From assembly GCF_016008875.1 (NCBI RefSeq), contig NZ_JADTQG010000011.1, positions 1 through 64,000 of the forward strand: a stretch of DNA of 64,000 nt. Reading direction: 5' to 3'. The position numbers and the translations under genes were made by a program. The first letter of the stretch is position 1; each line of letters starts with the position of its first letter. This document shows, piece after piece, positions 18,916-28,200 of this stretch. The stretch is from Ectopseudomonas mendocina (GTDB lineage: Bacteria > Pseudomonadota > Gammaproteobacteria > Pseudomonadales > Pseudomonadaceae). Below the pieces are notes generated by a model. The model was not told where the DNA came from and did not search any database. It saw nothing but the letters and a program-made list of their open reading frames with translations.

Positions 18916-19563
18916 ATGACCAATAAAACCACTCTACGCCGCTTCACTCTGGGCGCCTGCGCCCTGGCTCTGGGCCTCGGCATGATCCAGGCACAGGCCG
19001 ATGACGGCGCCCTCTATGGGCCCAAAGCGCCCAAGGGCTCGGCCTTCGTCCGCGCCTACAACGCCAGCAGCGCCGAGCTCGACGTCAGCGTCGGCCAGAC
19101 CCAGCTCAAGCAAATCTCGCCGCTGGGCTCGAGCGACTTCAAGTTCCTCCCGGCCGGCAGCTATCACGCCCAGGTCGGCAACGCGCAGATGCCGGTGGAC
19201 CTGGAGCCCGAGCACTACTACACCCTGGTCAGCCAGACCGGCGACAAGCCGCGCCTGGTAGAGGAGCCACCCTTCACCAGCCGCCAGAAAGCCCTGCTGC
19301 GCGTACAGAACCTGACCGACAGCACCCTGAGCGTGAAGACCGCTGACGGCAAGACCGACGTGGTCGCCGACGTGAAGCCGGACGGCCGTGGCGACCGCGA
19401 GATCAACCCGGTCAAGGTTGGCCTGGCACTGTTCGACGGCGAGCGCAAGGTCGCCGACCTGAAGCCGGTCACCCTGGAGCGCGGCGAGGTGGTCAGCCTG
19501 TTCGTCACCGGTGGCCAGGGCAAGTTTTCGCCGGTGTGGGTCAAGCGCCCCATCGACGGTTGA
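18916..19563 (+). CDS. algF: Alginate O-acetylation adaptor AlgF
   Basis: Periplasmic protein needed for alginate O-acetylation, believed to link AlgJ and AlgX rather than to be catalytic. The 215-residue precursor has a signal peptide ending MIQAQA before DDGALYGPKAPKGSAFVR. No enzymatic motif is visible; the rest looks like two beta-sandwich domains. The ATG at 18916 follows a strong AAGGAGGACTATCCG. About 100 bases separate it from algA with no terminator, so co-transcription is expected. Confidence 0.95.
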   Translation: MTNKTTLRRFTLGACALALGLGMIQAQADDGALYGPKAPKGSAFVRAYNASSAELDVSVGQTQLKQISPLGSSDFKFLPAGSYHAQVGNAQMPVDLEPEHYYTLVSQTGDKPRLVEEPPFTSRQKALLRVQNLTDSTLSVKTADGKTDVVADVKPDGRGDREINPVKVGLALFDGERKVADLKPVTLERGEVVSLFVTGGQGKFSPVWVKRPIDG

Positions 19564-19665
19564 TGCAGTGAATGGACTTTCTAGAACAAGGAAAACGGCG
19601 GGTACACGTCGCACCGACACGACACGGGAAAACCACTTGATCAATCGTTCAGGAGAGACACAACC

Positions 19666-21102
19666 ATGACCCCCATCATCCTTTCCGGTGGCAGCGGCTC
19701 GCGACTCTGGCCTCTTTCGCGCAAGCTGTATCCCAAGCAGTTTCTCGCCCTGACCGGTGAGCGGACGCTGTTCCAACAGACCCTGCAACGCCTTTCCATC
19801 GAGGGCATGCAGCCGCCGGTGCTGGTGTCCAACCAGGAGCACCGTTTCATCGTGCTCGAGCAGCTGGAGCAGATCGACCAGCAGGCGCAGATGCTGCTGC
19901 TCGAGCCCTTCGGCCGCAATACCGCGCCGGCCGTGGCCATGGCCGCCCTGCAACTGATCGCCGAAGGCCGTGACGAGCTGATGCTGGTGCTGCCGGCCGA
20001 TCACGTGCTGGACGATCAGCAGGCCTTCCGCCAGGCCCTGGCGCTGGCCACCGTGGCCGCGGAAAAAGGCGAGATGGTGCTGTTCGGCGTGCCGGCCAAC
20101 CGCCCGGAAACCGGCTACGGCTACATCCGTGGCCAGGCCGACGGCACCCTGCCCGACGGCGTGGCACGCGTCGCCAATTTCGTCGAGAAACCCGATGCCA
20201 AACGTGCCACCGAATACGTGAAGAGCGGCGACTACTACTGGAACAGCGGTATGTTCCTGTTCCGCGCCAGCCGCTTCCTCGAAGAGCTCAAGCATCACGA
20301 CGTGGACATCTACGACACCTGCCTGCTGGCGCTGGAACGCAGCCAGCGCGAAGGCACGCAGATCGTCATCGACCCGGCCACCTTCGCCTGCTGCCCGGAC
20401 AACTCCATCGACTACGCGGTAATGGAAAAGACCAGCCGCGCCTGCGTGGTACCGCTGGCCGCCGGCTGGAACGATGTCGGCAGCTGGTCGTCGATTTGGG
20501 AAGTGCACGACAAGGACGAGGCCGGCAACGTCACCAAGGGCGACGTGGTGGTCGAGGACAGCCGCAACTGCCTGATCCACGGTAACGGCAAGCTGGTCTC
20601 GGTACTCGGCCTGGACGACATCGTCGTCGTGGAAACCAAGGACGCCATGATGGTGGCGCACAAGGACCGCGTGCAGGACGTCAAGAAACTGGTCGGCAAG
20701 CTCGACGAGCAGGGCCGCTGCGAGACCCAGAACCACTGCGAGGTCTACCGTCCGTGGGGTTCGTACGACTCGGTGGACATGGGCGGCCGTTTCCAGGTCA
20801 AGCACATCACTGTCAAGCCCGGCGCGCAGCTCTCCTTGCAGATGCACCACCACCGTGCCGAGCACTGGATCGTGGTGTCCGGCACCGCCAAGGTGACCTG
20901 CGACGACCAAGAGTTCCTGCTCACCGAAAACCAGTCCACCTACATCCCGATGACCTCGGTGCACCGCCTCTCCAACCCAGGCAAGATCCCGCTGGAGATC
21001 ATCGAAGTGCAGTCCGGCACCTACCTGGGCGAGGACGATATCGAGCGTCTGGAAGACGTCTATGGTCGCAGCGATGCCGTGACCGTGCGCGCCGCGAGCT
21101 AG
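19666..21102 (+). CDS. algA: Mannose-6-phosphate isomerase / GDP-mannose pyrophosphorylase AlgA
   Basis: Bifunctional cytoplasmic enzyme for the first and third steps of GDP-mannose synthesis. The N-terminal nucleotidyltransferase has LSGGSGSRLWPLSRKLYPKQ (about residues 5-24) and the type II isomerase/cupin domain at the C terminus has the metal-site sequence QMHHHRAEHW. The 478-residue length is normal. The ATG at 19666 follows CAGGAGAGACACAACC. It is the last gene of the alginate operon, so the operon supplies its own precursor. A REP pair and a perfect palindrome lie downstream; no classical terminator is seen. Confidence 0.97.
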   Translation: MTPIILSGGSGSRLWPLSRKLYPKQFLALTGERTLFQQTLQRLSIEGMQPPVLVSNQEHRFIVLEQLEQIDQQAQMLLLEPFGRNTAPAVAMAALQLIAEGRDELMLVLPADHVLDDQQAFRQALALATVAAEKGEMVLFGVPANRPETGYGYIRGQADGTLPDGVARVANFVEKPDAKRATEYVKSGDYYWNSGMFLFRASRFLEELKHHDVDIYDTCLLALERSQREGTQIVIDPATFACCPDNSIDYAVMEKTSRACVVPLAAGWNDVGSWSSIWEVHDKDEAGNVTKGDVVVEDSRNCLIHGNGKLVSVLGLDDIVVVETKDAMMVAHKDRVQDVKKLVGKLDEQGRCETQNHCEVYRPWGSYDSVDMGGRFQVKHITVKPGAQLSLQMHHHRAEHWIVVSGTAKVTCDDQEFLLTENQSTYIPMTSVHRLSNPGKIPLEIIEVQSGTYLGEDDIERLEDVYGRSDAVTVRAAS

Positions 21103-21111
21103 CCACTCTCG

Positions 21112-21198
21112 TTCGCGGACAAGTCCGCTCCCACGAGTGCCAAGGCCTACACAGGTGGCTGACAGCACTCAGGTAGTGGGAGCGGACTTGTCCGCGAA
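21112..21198. repeat. Perfect 23-bp REP inverted repeat after algA
   Basis: TTCGCGGACAAGTCCGCTCC... (21112-21134) and its exact reverse complement (21176-21198) flank a 41-base spacer. The arms belong to the GTGGGAGCGGACTTGTCCGCGAA family also seen near 27950, 28100, 53340 and 53450. Confidence 0.85.
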
Positions 21199-21256
21199 GC
21201 TCTCTTAGCGGCTGACAACCTGCTCAACCGCAAATCCGGGGCATACGCAGTGAGCT

Positions 21257-21282
21257 CCCCTCTCCCATTTATGGGAGAGGGG
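21257..21282. repeat. Perfect 12-bp palindrome
   Basis: CCCCTCTCCCAT and ATGGGAGAGGGG are exact inverted copies separated by two bases. It is followed by a G-rich run, not by T residues, so it is not a standard terminator. Similar CCCTCTCCC palindromes are dispersed in many gammaproteobacterial genomes. Confidence 0.7.
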
Positions 21283-21447
21283 TTGGGGGAAAGGGCAGAA
21301 GATGCCCACGACATTGAAGGCTCTGTTTTCCCCGCCTCCCCTTCCCGCCAGGCGAAGGAAGCTGTCACACCCTGCGACAGCCCACGCGGTTACCCTGACC
21401 AAGTACCTTGTGTAGGATGAGCGCAGACTTTGCAAAGGGCTGCCCTC

Positions 21448-21912
21448 ATGCTGTTCGGTGTCGTACTCGTCATCACCTGGTTGATCCTGCTGATCCGCTA
21501 CCCGACAAAGGCTCTGCCGGTGTCCATGGCCGCGCTGGTCGGTCTCGGCCTGGTGGCCACCTGGGTGATCTGGCAGGAAAGTCGCGACGAACGCTACCTC
21601 GCCCATCTCGAACTGCGCCTGAGCTATGCCCCGCAGCGCTGCCCAGGCGACCGCCCGCTGGCCATCGACCTGAAGAACGGCAGCGATGCCGCCCTGCTGG
21701 AACTGCGCTGGGAAGTCGCCGCCTACCGCCCTGGCAATGCCACCAACCTGGCCCAGCGCCTGTATGAATCGCCGCGCTACAGTGGCCCGGGCGAGCTGCT
21801 GCCCGGCGCCAGCTGGAGCGACTGCATGCCGCTGCCTGACCTACGCAGCGGCTATCGCCCGGCTACGCTGGAGTTTCGCGCCGAGCGCCTGCAGGGCAAG
21901 TTCGTCCGATGA
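21448..21912 (+). CDS. Hypothetical membrane protein
   Basis: I do not recognise this 154-residue protein. It has two hydrophobic helices (about residues 1-17 and 25-41) followed by an extracytoplasmic domain of about 105 residues with two cysteines (CPGD and DCMP) that could form a disulfide. The domain has a beta-rich look (LKNGSDAALLELRWEV). I use the ATG at 21448, with AAAGGG upstream; a TTG at 21430 is possible. It sits alone between REP elements. Good codon structure and ordered hydrophobicity support a real gene; no function is assigned. Confidence 0.7.
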   Translation: MLFGVVLVITWLILLIRYPTKALPVSMAALVGLGLVATWVIWQESRDERYLAHLELRLSYAPQRCPGDRPLAIDLKNGSDAALLELRWEVAAYRPGNATNLAQRLYESPRYSGPGELLPGASWSDCMPLPDLRSGYRPATLEFRAERLQGKFVR

Positions 21913-21915
21913 TCC

Positions 21916-21982
21916 GTAGGAGCGAGCTCTGCTCGCGAAGCTTCTCGCGTTAACCGCGTTCGCGAGCAGAGCTCGCTCCCAC
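21916..21982. repeat. REP-type inverted repeat (GAGCTCTGCTCG family)
   Basis: GTAGGAGCGAGCTCTGCTCGCG (21916 on) and its near-perfect reverse complement ending CTCGCTCCCAC (21982) flank a 19-base spacer. Single half-copies of the same arm occur near 3616 and 55821. Confidence 0.85.
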
Positions 21983-22029
21983 AATCCCATGTACAACCTG
22001 ACCTCCATCGCCAAACCAGGAACCCCGCC

Positions 22030-22860
22030 ATGTCCCAGCCCAGCGTCCTGATCACCGGTTGTTCCAGCGGCATCGGCCGCGCCCTGGCCGATGTATTCAA
22101 GGCCGCCGGCTACGCCGTATGGGCCACCGCGCGCAAGGACGGCGACCTCGCAGCGCTGGCCGAGGCCGGTTTTCACGCCGTGGCGCTCGACGTCAACGAC
22201 GCCGATGCGGCGCAGCGCCTGGCCGAGCGTCTGGAGAGCGAGATCGGCGGCCTCGACGTGCTGATCAACAACGCCGGCTACGGCGCCATGGGCCCACTGC
22301 TCGACGGCGGCGTGGAGGCCATGCGCAAGCAGTTCGAAACCAATGTGTTTTCCATCGTCGGCGTCACCCGCGCCTTCTTCCCGCTGCTGCGCCGCAGCCG
22401 CGGCCTGGTGGTCAATATCGGCAGCGTTTCCGCGCTGCTGGTCACGCCTTTCGCCGGTGCCTATTGCGCCTCCAAGGCCGCAGTGCACGCCCTGAGCGAT
22501 GCCCTGCGCATGGAACTGGCGCCCTTCTCCATCGAGGTGATGGAGGTGCAGCCGGGCGCCATCGCTTCCAGTTTCGGCGCCAGCGCCAGCCAGCAGGCCG
22601 AGTCGCTGATCCGCCAAGACTCGCCCTGGTGGCCGCTGCGTGAAGGCATCCGCGCTCGCGCCAACGCTTCGCAGGACAACCCGACCCCGTCCAGCGACTT
22701 CGCCGCGCAACTGCTGTCCGCCGTGCAGCGTGACAAACGCCCGCGCCTGCTGCGCCTGGGCAATGGCAGCCGCGCCCTGCCATTGCTCGCCACCCTGCTG
22801 CCCAAGGCGCTGCTCGAACGCGTGCTGCGCAAACGCTTCGGCCTGGTGCAAAACCTGTGA
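22030..22860 (+). CDS. Short-chain dehydrogenase/reductase (SDR)
   Basis: Classical SDR of 276 residues, NAD(P)-dependent. The cofactor motif TGCSSGIG is at 9-16, NNAG at 80-83, and the catalytic Ser132 (GSVS), Tyr145 and Lys149 (YCASK) are all present. ARK after the second strand suggests NADP preference, an inference. Substrate is unknown; the closest classical SDRs act on lipids, steroids or small alcohols. The ATG at 22030 lacks a strong ribosome site (AGGAACCCCGCC). The stop overlaps the next gene's GTG by four bases, so the two are probably co-translated. Confidence 0.9.
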   Translation: MSQPSVLITGCSSGIGRALADVFKAAGYAVWATARKDGDLAALAEAGFHAVALDVNDADAAQRLAERLESEIGGLDVLINNAGYGAMGPLLDGGVEAMRKQFETNVFSIVGVTRAFFPLLRRSRGLVVNIGSVSALLVTPFAGAYCASKAAVHALSDALRMELAPFSIEVMEVQPGAIASSFGASASQQAESLIRQDSPWWPLREGIRARANASQDNPTPSSDFAAQLLSAVQRDKRPRLLRLGNGSRALPLLATLLPKALLERVLRKRFGLVQNL

Positions 22861-23225
22861 ACCAGGGCCTGCACCTGCGCTACTACGCGGCGGCCGGGGT
22901 GGTCGCGGCCATCGTGCTGAACCTGCTGCTGCGTACCTTCGTACGCCTGGGCGGCGTGTTCACCACCCTGCTGATCGCCGCGGCCATCGCCGCCGGCCTG
23001 GCGCTGGTGTTTCACTGGCGAAGCGGGCGCGCGCCGAGCAACGCCGAACGCTGGCGCTTCACCCTGCTCTATGGCGGAGTACTTGGGCTGCTCTATCTGG
23101 GTTTACTGGGCATGATGTACCTGCAGGACACGCCCAGCCCCATGGGCCTGTTTCTATTCAGCCTGCATTACCTGTGCTATCCCGTGCTGGCCTGGCTGGC
23201 CTTTTCGCCACGCCATGGCCGCTGA
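22857..23225 (+). CDS. Hypothetical four-helix membrane protein
   Basis: Unrecognised 122-residue protein with four predicted membrane helices (about 9-26, 33-50, 66-86 and 95-115) and almost no soluble part. It starts at a GTG that overlaps the SDR stop (GTGA). Its coupling to the SDR suggests a shared role, perhaps anchoring or acting on a lipid product, but that is speculation. The sequence contains no cofactor or transporter motif that I can name. Confidence 0.75.
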   Translation: MNQGLHLRYYAAAGVVAAIVLNLLLRTFVRLGGVFTTLLIAAAIAAGLALVFHWRSGRAPSNAERWRFTLLYGGVLGLLYLGLLGMMYLQDTPSPMGLFLFSLHYLCYPVLAWLAFSPRHGR

Positions 23226-23249
23226 TCTTCTCGTCAGGATGACTTCGCC

Positions 23250-24410
23250 GTGCTGCATACCCTCGCCGTCGCCAATTACCGCTCGATCAACAGCCTGATC
23301 CTGCCGCTGGGCCGGCTCAACCTGATCACCGGCGCCAACGGCAGCGGCAAATCCAATCTCTACCGCGCCCTGCGCCTGCTGGCGGAAACCGCCCAGGGCG
23401 GCGTGGTCAACGCGCTGGCGCGCGAAGGTGGGCTGGAGTCGAGTTTCTGGGCCGGGCCGGAGAAAATTTCCCGGCGCATGCTCAAAGGAGATGTTCCGGT
23501 GCAGGGCGGCCCACGGCAGAATGCCATGCGTCTGCGCCTGGGTTTTGCCGGTGATGATTTCGGCTATGCCATTGCCCTCGGCCTGCCCGAGCCGAGCACC
23601 TCGGCCTTTTCCCTCGACCCGGAGATCAAGCGCGAGTGCATCTGGGCCGGCGCCAGCTATCGCCCAGCCTCGCTGCTGGTGGATCGCGCCGGGCCCATGG
23701 TCAGGCTGCGTGAGGGACGCAACTGGCAGGTACTGGCCCAGCACGTGCCGAACTACGACAGCCTGTTCGACCAGATCGGCAACGACCCGAGCTGCCCTGA
23801 AGTTTTCCAGCTGCGCGAAACCATCCGCCGCTGGCGCTTCTACGATCACTTTCGCAGCGATGCCGACGCCCCGGCGCGCCAGCCGCAGCTCGGCACGCGC
23901 ACACCGGTGCTGCACCACGACGGCCGCGACCTGGCCGCCGCGCTGCAGACCATCCGCGAAATCGGCGACCGCGCCGCGCTGGATGCTGCCATCGAAGACG
24001 CCTTTCCCGGCAGCCGCCTGCATATCGACTTCCAGTTGGGCGGACGCTTCGTCGTCGAGCTGCATCAGCAGGGGCTGTTGCGCCCCCTGAGCGCCGCCGA
24101 GCTGTCCGACGGCACGTTGCGCTACCTGCTGCTGGTGGCCGCCCTGCTCACGCCGCGACCACCGTCATTGATGGTGCTCAACGAACCGGAAACCAGCCTG
24201 CACCCGGACCTGCTGCCTGCACTCGGTCGCCTGATCATCGCCGCCTCTCGGAATACTCAGGTGTGGGTCGTGTCCCACGCCAGCCGATTGATCGCCACGC
24301 TCAAGGAAAGCCCCGAATGCAACACCCTGGAGCTGGACAAGCAGCTCGGCCAGACCTGCATCCGCGGCCAGGGCATGCTGGACGAGCCGGCCTGGCATTG
24401 GCCGGATTGA
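23250..24410 (+). CDS. AAA family ATPase (RecF/SMC-like, AAA_21 type)
   Basis: A 386-residue ABC-class ATPase. It starts MLHTLAVANYRSI, followed by Walker A GANGSGKSN (residues 28-36), a lid and insertion region, then signature-like LSDGTLRYLLL, Walker B LMVLNEPETSLHPD and the switch VVSHASRLI. This is the layout of the standalone AAA_21 ATPases related to RecF and OLD. No Toprim nuclease domain or other effector domain is present. The start is GTG at 23250, with AGGAT upstream. It lies 24 bases after the membrane-protein gene and may share its transcript. Role unknown. Confidence 0.85.
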   Translation: MLHTLAVANYRSINSLILPLGRLNLITGANGSGKSNLYRALRLLAETAQGGVVNALAREGGLESSFWAGPEKISRRMLKGDVPVQGGPRQNAMRLRLGFAGDDFGYAIALGLPEPSTSAFSLDPEIKRECIWAGASYRPASLLVDRAGPMVRLREGRNWQVLAQHVPNYDSLFDQIGNDPSCPEVFQLRETIRRWRFYDHFRSDADAPARQPQLGTRTPVLHHDGRDLAAALQTIREIGDRAALDAAIEDAFPGSRLHIDFQLGGRFVVELHQQGLLRPLSAAELSDGTLRYLLLVAALLTPRPPSLMVLNEPETSLHPDLLPALGRLIIAASRNTQVWVVSHASRLIATLKESPECNTLELDKQLGQTCIRGQGMLDEPAWHWPD

Positions 24411-24420
24411 ATCAACAATA

Positions 24421-24606
24421 GTGGGAGGCGCTTTAGCGGCGAGCTTTAGCAGTCGCGGCTACGGCTGCATCGGTGCGGGAGTTCGATCGATGCTGGGAAA
24501 CTCCTTCCCACGCCCCCCCACTGCCACGTCGCCCGGATGAAATCCGGGGACGTTTATCAGCGCTTTCGCGGCTGAAGCGGAATGCCGCCCAGCCGCTCCT
24601 ACAGCC
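24421..24606. repeat. Degenerate REP cluster after the AAA ATPase gene
   Basis: Three repeat fragments fill the gap: GTGGGAGGCGCTTTAGCGGCG near 24421, a GCCCGGATGAAATCCGGGG arm near 24530, and CGCGGCTGAAGCGG to CCGCTCCTAC (about 24566-24602), which matches the element at about 698-731 almost base for base. Confidence 0.7.
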
Positions 24607-24616
24607 GCAATCGGAC

Positions 24617-25621
<1,005 letters not shown>

Positions 25622-25831
25622 CTAGGGGAAGGCTTGAAGGGTGAGAGCCCCACGAAACAGGAACTGCGTGCAAGGCTATCCAGGCCGCCCGGGAAGCGGA
25701 AATATCCATTGCCAATTTGACGGATAGAATCCGCCTATTGCCGTCAGAATCGCAGCTCACCCGGCCGCTGAACTTTCGCCGCGCCCGCGAAGTCGGTATG
25801 GTCGCGCGCATCCACCACTCAGGAGACCTTC

Positions 25832-26563
25832 ATGCCCGCCGCCCCCGTCCTATCCGGCCCGCAATACCTGCGCGAAGGCCTGAAGCTGGTCCTTAGCCCC
25901 GGCCTGCGCCTGTTCGTGCTCCTGCCGCTGATGGTCAATCTGATTCTGTTCGCCACCATGATCGGCTTCGCCGTGCAGCAGTTCAGCGGCTGGGTCGACA
26001 CCTTCATGCCTACCCTGCCGAGCTGGTTGAGCTTCCTGCAGTACATCCTCTGGCCGCTGTTCGTGGTGCTGGTGCTGCTGATGGTGTTCTTCACCTTCAC
26101 CCTGCTGGCCAACATCATCGCCGCGCCGTTCAACGGCTTTCTCGCGGAAAAGGTCGAGGTGGTGGCGCGCGGCGAGGATCACTTCCCGCCGTTCAGCTGG
26201 GGCGAACTGGCGGCGATGGTGCCACGCACCATGGGCCGCGAGATGCGCAAGCTGGCCTACTTCCTGCCGCGCGCCATCGGCCTGCTGATCCTCAGTTTCA
26301 TCCCGGTGGTGAACCTGGTCGCTGCGCCGCTGTGGTTGCTGTTCGGCGTGTGGATGATGGCCGTGCAGTACATCGATTACCCGGCGGACAACAACAAGAT
26401 GAGCTGGCAGGACATGCTCGCCTGGCTGCGCGAGAAGCGCTGGCAGAGCCTGAGCTTCGGCGGCATCACTTACGCCGCGCTGCTGGTGCCGGGGTTGAAT
26501 ATCCTGATGATGCCGGCCGCCGTGGCCGGTGCGACGCTGTTCTGGGTACGCGAGCGCGGCTAG
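25832..26563 (+). CDS. cysZ: Sulfate transporter CysZ
   Basis: CysZ-family inner-membrane protein that mediates sulfate uptake for cysteine synthesis. The 243-residue protein shows the conserved opening [19 protein letters not shown] and several long hydrophobic stretches (about 28-50, 65-92, 147-180 and 205-235). The ATG at 25832 follows TCAGGAGACCTTC. Located divergently from trxB. Length and motif order are typical of the family. Confidence 0.93.
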   Translation: MPAAPVLSGPQYLREGLKLVLSPGLRLFVLLPLMVNLILFATMIGFAVQQFSGWVDTFMPTLPSWLSFLQYILWPLFVVLVLLMVFFTFTLLANIIAAPFNGFLAEKVEVVARGEDHFPPFSWGELAAMVPRTMGREMRKLAYFLPRAIGLLILSFIPVVNLVAAPLWLLFGVWMMAVQYIDYPADNNKMSWQDMLAWLREKRWQSLSFGGITYAALLVPGLNILMMPAAVAGATLFWVRERG

Positions 26564-26632
26564 CCGCGCCCCATCACAAAATCGCAATCCAACCGTCACA
26601 GTTGTTACATCGCACAGGCGGAGACTGCGTAC

Positions 26633-27838
26633 ATGAACGCACAGTCTCTGCATGTCGCCCTGATCAGCGAAACCTTCCCCCCTGAAATCAATGGCGTGGC
26701 CAATACCCTCGGCCGCCTGGTCGACGGCCTGCGCAATCGCGGCCATCGCGTGCAACTGATACGGCCGCGCCAGGACACCGATCAGCAATCTACGGCCGAT
26801 GCTGACCTGCTGCTGACCCGTGGCTGGCCGCTACCCGGTTATCCTGGCCTGCAATGGGGCCAGTCGTCGCTGCACAAGCTGCTCAGGCGCTGGCAGCGGC
26901 AACGCCCCGACGTGCTCTATATCGCCACCGAAGGTCCTCTGGGCCTCTCTGCCCTGCGCGCCGCCAGGCGCCTGGCAATTCCGGTGGTCAGCGGCTTTCA
27001 CACCAACTTCCAGCAGTACACCGGGCACTACGGCTTCGGCCTGCTGACGCGTGCGATGACCAACTACCTGCGCTGGTTCCACAACCGCACGCAGTTGACC
27101 CTGGTGCCGAGTATCGGCCAGCAGGTTGACCTCGAGCGCCGTGATTTCGAACGCCTGGCCCTGCTCGCGCGCGGCGTCGACAGCCAGCTATTCCACCCAC
27201 GCAGGCGCAGCGACGAACTGCGCGCTAGCTGGGGCCTGGCGCCGGATGACCTGGCGGTGCTGCATGTCGGCCGCCTGGCGGCGGAGAAGAACCTCGGCCT
27301 GCTGGTCAAGGCCTTTCACGCCTTGCAGCAGGCGCACCCGCAACGGCGCATGCGCCTGATTCTGGTCGGCGACGGGCCGCTGCGCGCCAGCCTCCAGACG
27401 CAGTTGCCGGACGCACTGTTCTGCGGGCTGCAACGTGGTGAGACGCTGGCCACACACTATGCGTCAGGCGACCTGTTCCTGTTTCCCAGCCTCTCGGAAA
27501 CCTTTGGCAATGTGGTGCTCGAAGCCCTGGCCTCGAGCCTCGGCGTGGTGGCCTACGATCAGGCGGCCGCTGCCCAGCATATCCACCACGGGCACAATGG
27601 CATGCTCGCCCGCCCGGGCGACGAACTCGGTTTCTGCGAAGCGGCCTGTGGCCTGCTGGAAGATGCAGAAGTGCTGCGGCACATCCGCCTCAATGCCCGC
27701 CGCCACGCCGGCCACCTCAGCTGGGACGGCATCGTGGAGCAGTTCGAGCAGCATCTGCACAGCGTGATCCAGCCTACGCCACAACGTGCAGGGCCTGCCG
27801 GGATGGTCGATGCAGCAGCAGTGCGCAGCAAGCCCTGA
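26633..27838 (+). CDS. GT4-family glycosyltransferase
   Basis: Cytoplasmic GT-B fold glycosyltransferase of 401 residues. The N-terminal domain begins LHVALISETFPPEINGVANT, typical of family 4 enzymes; the C-terminal donor-binding domain has HVGRLAAEKN and the E-x7-E motif from Glu289 to Glu297 (SETFGNVVLEA). Related enzymes transfer mannose or glucose to lipids or other sugars; the acceptor is unknown. In P. aeruginosa a glycosyltransferase (PA0842) also lies near cysZ/trxB2, with the plcHR/cerN genes between, which are absent here. The last 15 bases of the gene are part of a 154-base tandem duplication. Confidence 0.88.
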   Translation: MNAQSLHVALISETFPPEINGVANTLGRLVDGLRNRGHRVQLIRPRQDTDQQSTADADLLLTRGWPLPGYPGLQWGQSSLHKLLRRWQRQRPDVLYIATEGPLGLSALRAARRLAIPVVSGFHTNFQQYTGHYGFGLLTRAMTNYLRWFHNRTQLTLVPSIGQQVDLERRDFERLALLARGVDSQLFHPRRRSDELRASWGLAPDDLAVLHVGRLAAEKNLGLLVKAFHALQQAHPQRRMRLILVGDGPLRASLQTQLPDALFCGLQRGETLATHYASGDLFLFPSLSETFGNVVLEALASSLGVVAYDQAAAAQHIHHGHNGMLARPGDELGFCEAACGLLEDAEVLRHIRLNARRHAGHLSWDGIVEQFEQHLHSVIQPTPQRAGPAGMVDAAAVRSKP

Positions 27839-28128
27839 CCCTGAGCGTATCGACTGAATCCACCCGCGCGTTGCAAAGCAGAAGAGCATTCGCGGTCAAG
27901 ACCGCTCCCACTGCGCCCCCCACAGACCTGACATCTCTGGGAACAGGCTTTCGTGGGAGCGGACTTGTCCGCGAAAACGCAGCAAGCCCTGAATCTGAGC
28001 GTATCGACTGAATCCACCTTCGCGTTGCAAAGCAGAGAGCATTCGCGGTCAAGACCGCTCCCACAGTGCCCCCCGCAGACCTGACATCTCTGGAAACAGG
28101 CTTCGTGAGAGCGGACTTGTCCGCGAAA
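27824..28128. repeat. 154-bp tandem duplication containing REP arms
   Basis: Copy 1 spans 27824-27977 and copy 2 27978-28128. Both run from CGCAGCAAGCCCTGA through GAGCGTATCGACTGAATCCACC, GCGTTGCAAAGCAGA, CATTCGCGGTCAAGACCGC, CAGACCTGACATCTCTGG and end at GGACTTGTCCGCGAAA. They differ by scattered substitutions and small indels. Copy 1 begins within the 3' end of the glycosyltransferase gene and includes its stop. Each copy holds one REP pair. The 362-base gap 27839-28200 contains no gene. Confidence 0.88.
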
Positions 28129-28134
28129 GATCAT

Positions 28135-28159
28135 AAAAAAGCCCCGATGTGCCGGGGCT
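28135..28159 (-). terminator. Intrinsic terminator of the OYE gene
   Basis: On the minus strand AGCCCCG and CGGGGCT form a seven-base stem with a six-base loop, followed by a run of six T. It lies about 40 bases past the stop at 28201. Confidence 0.85.
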
Positions 28160-28200
28160 GGAAACGGGGCGTCGGCTCACGACGCCCGGCAGAAAGCAAC

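Larger units (their letters stand above)
21103..21447. other. Intergenic region downstream of algA
   Basis: 345 bases with no gene. It contains the REP inverted repeat at 21112-21198 and the short perfect palindrome at 21257-21282, listed separately. No U-tract terminator is recognisable, so the end of the 16-kb alginate transcript is undefined; either palindrome could act as the 3' boundary. Confidence 0.6.
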
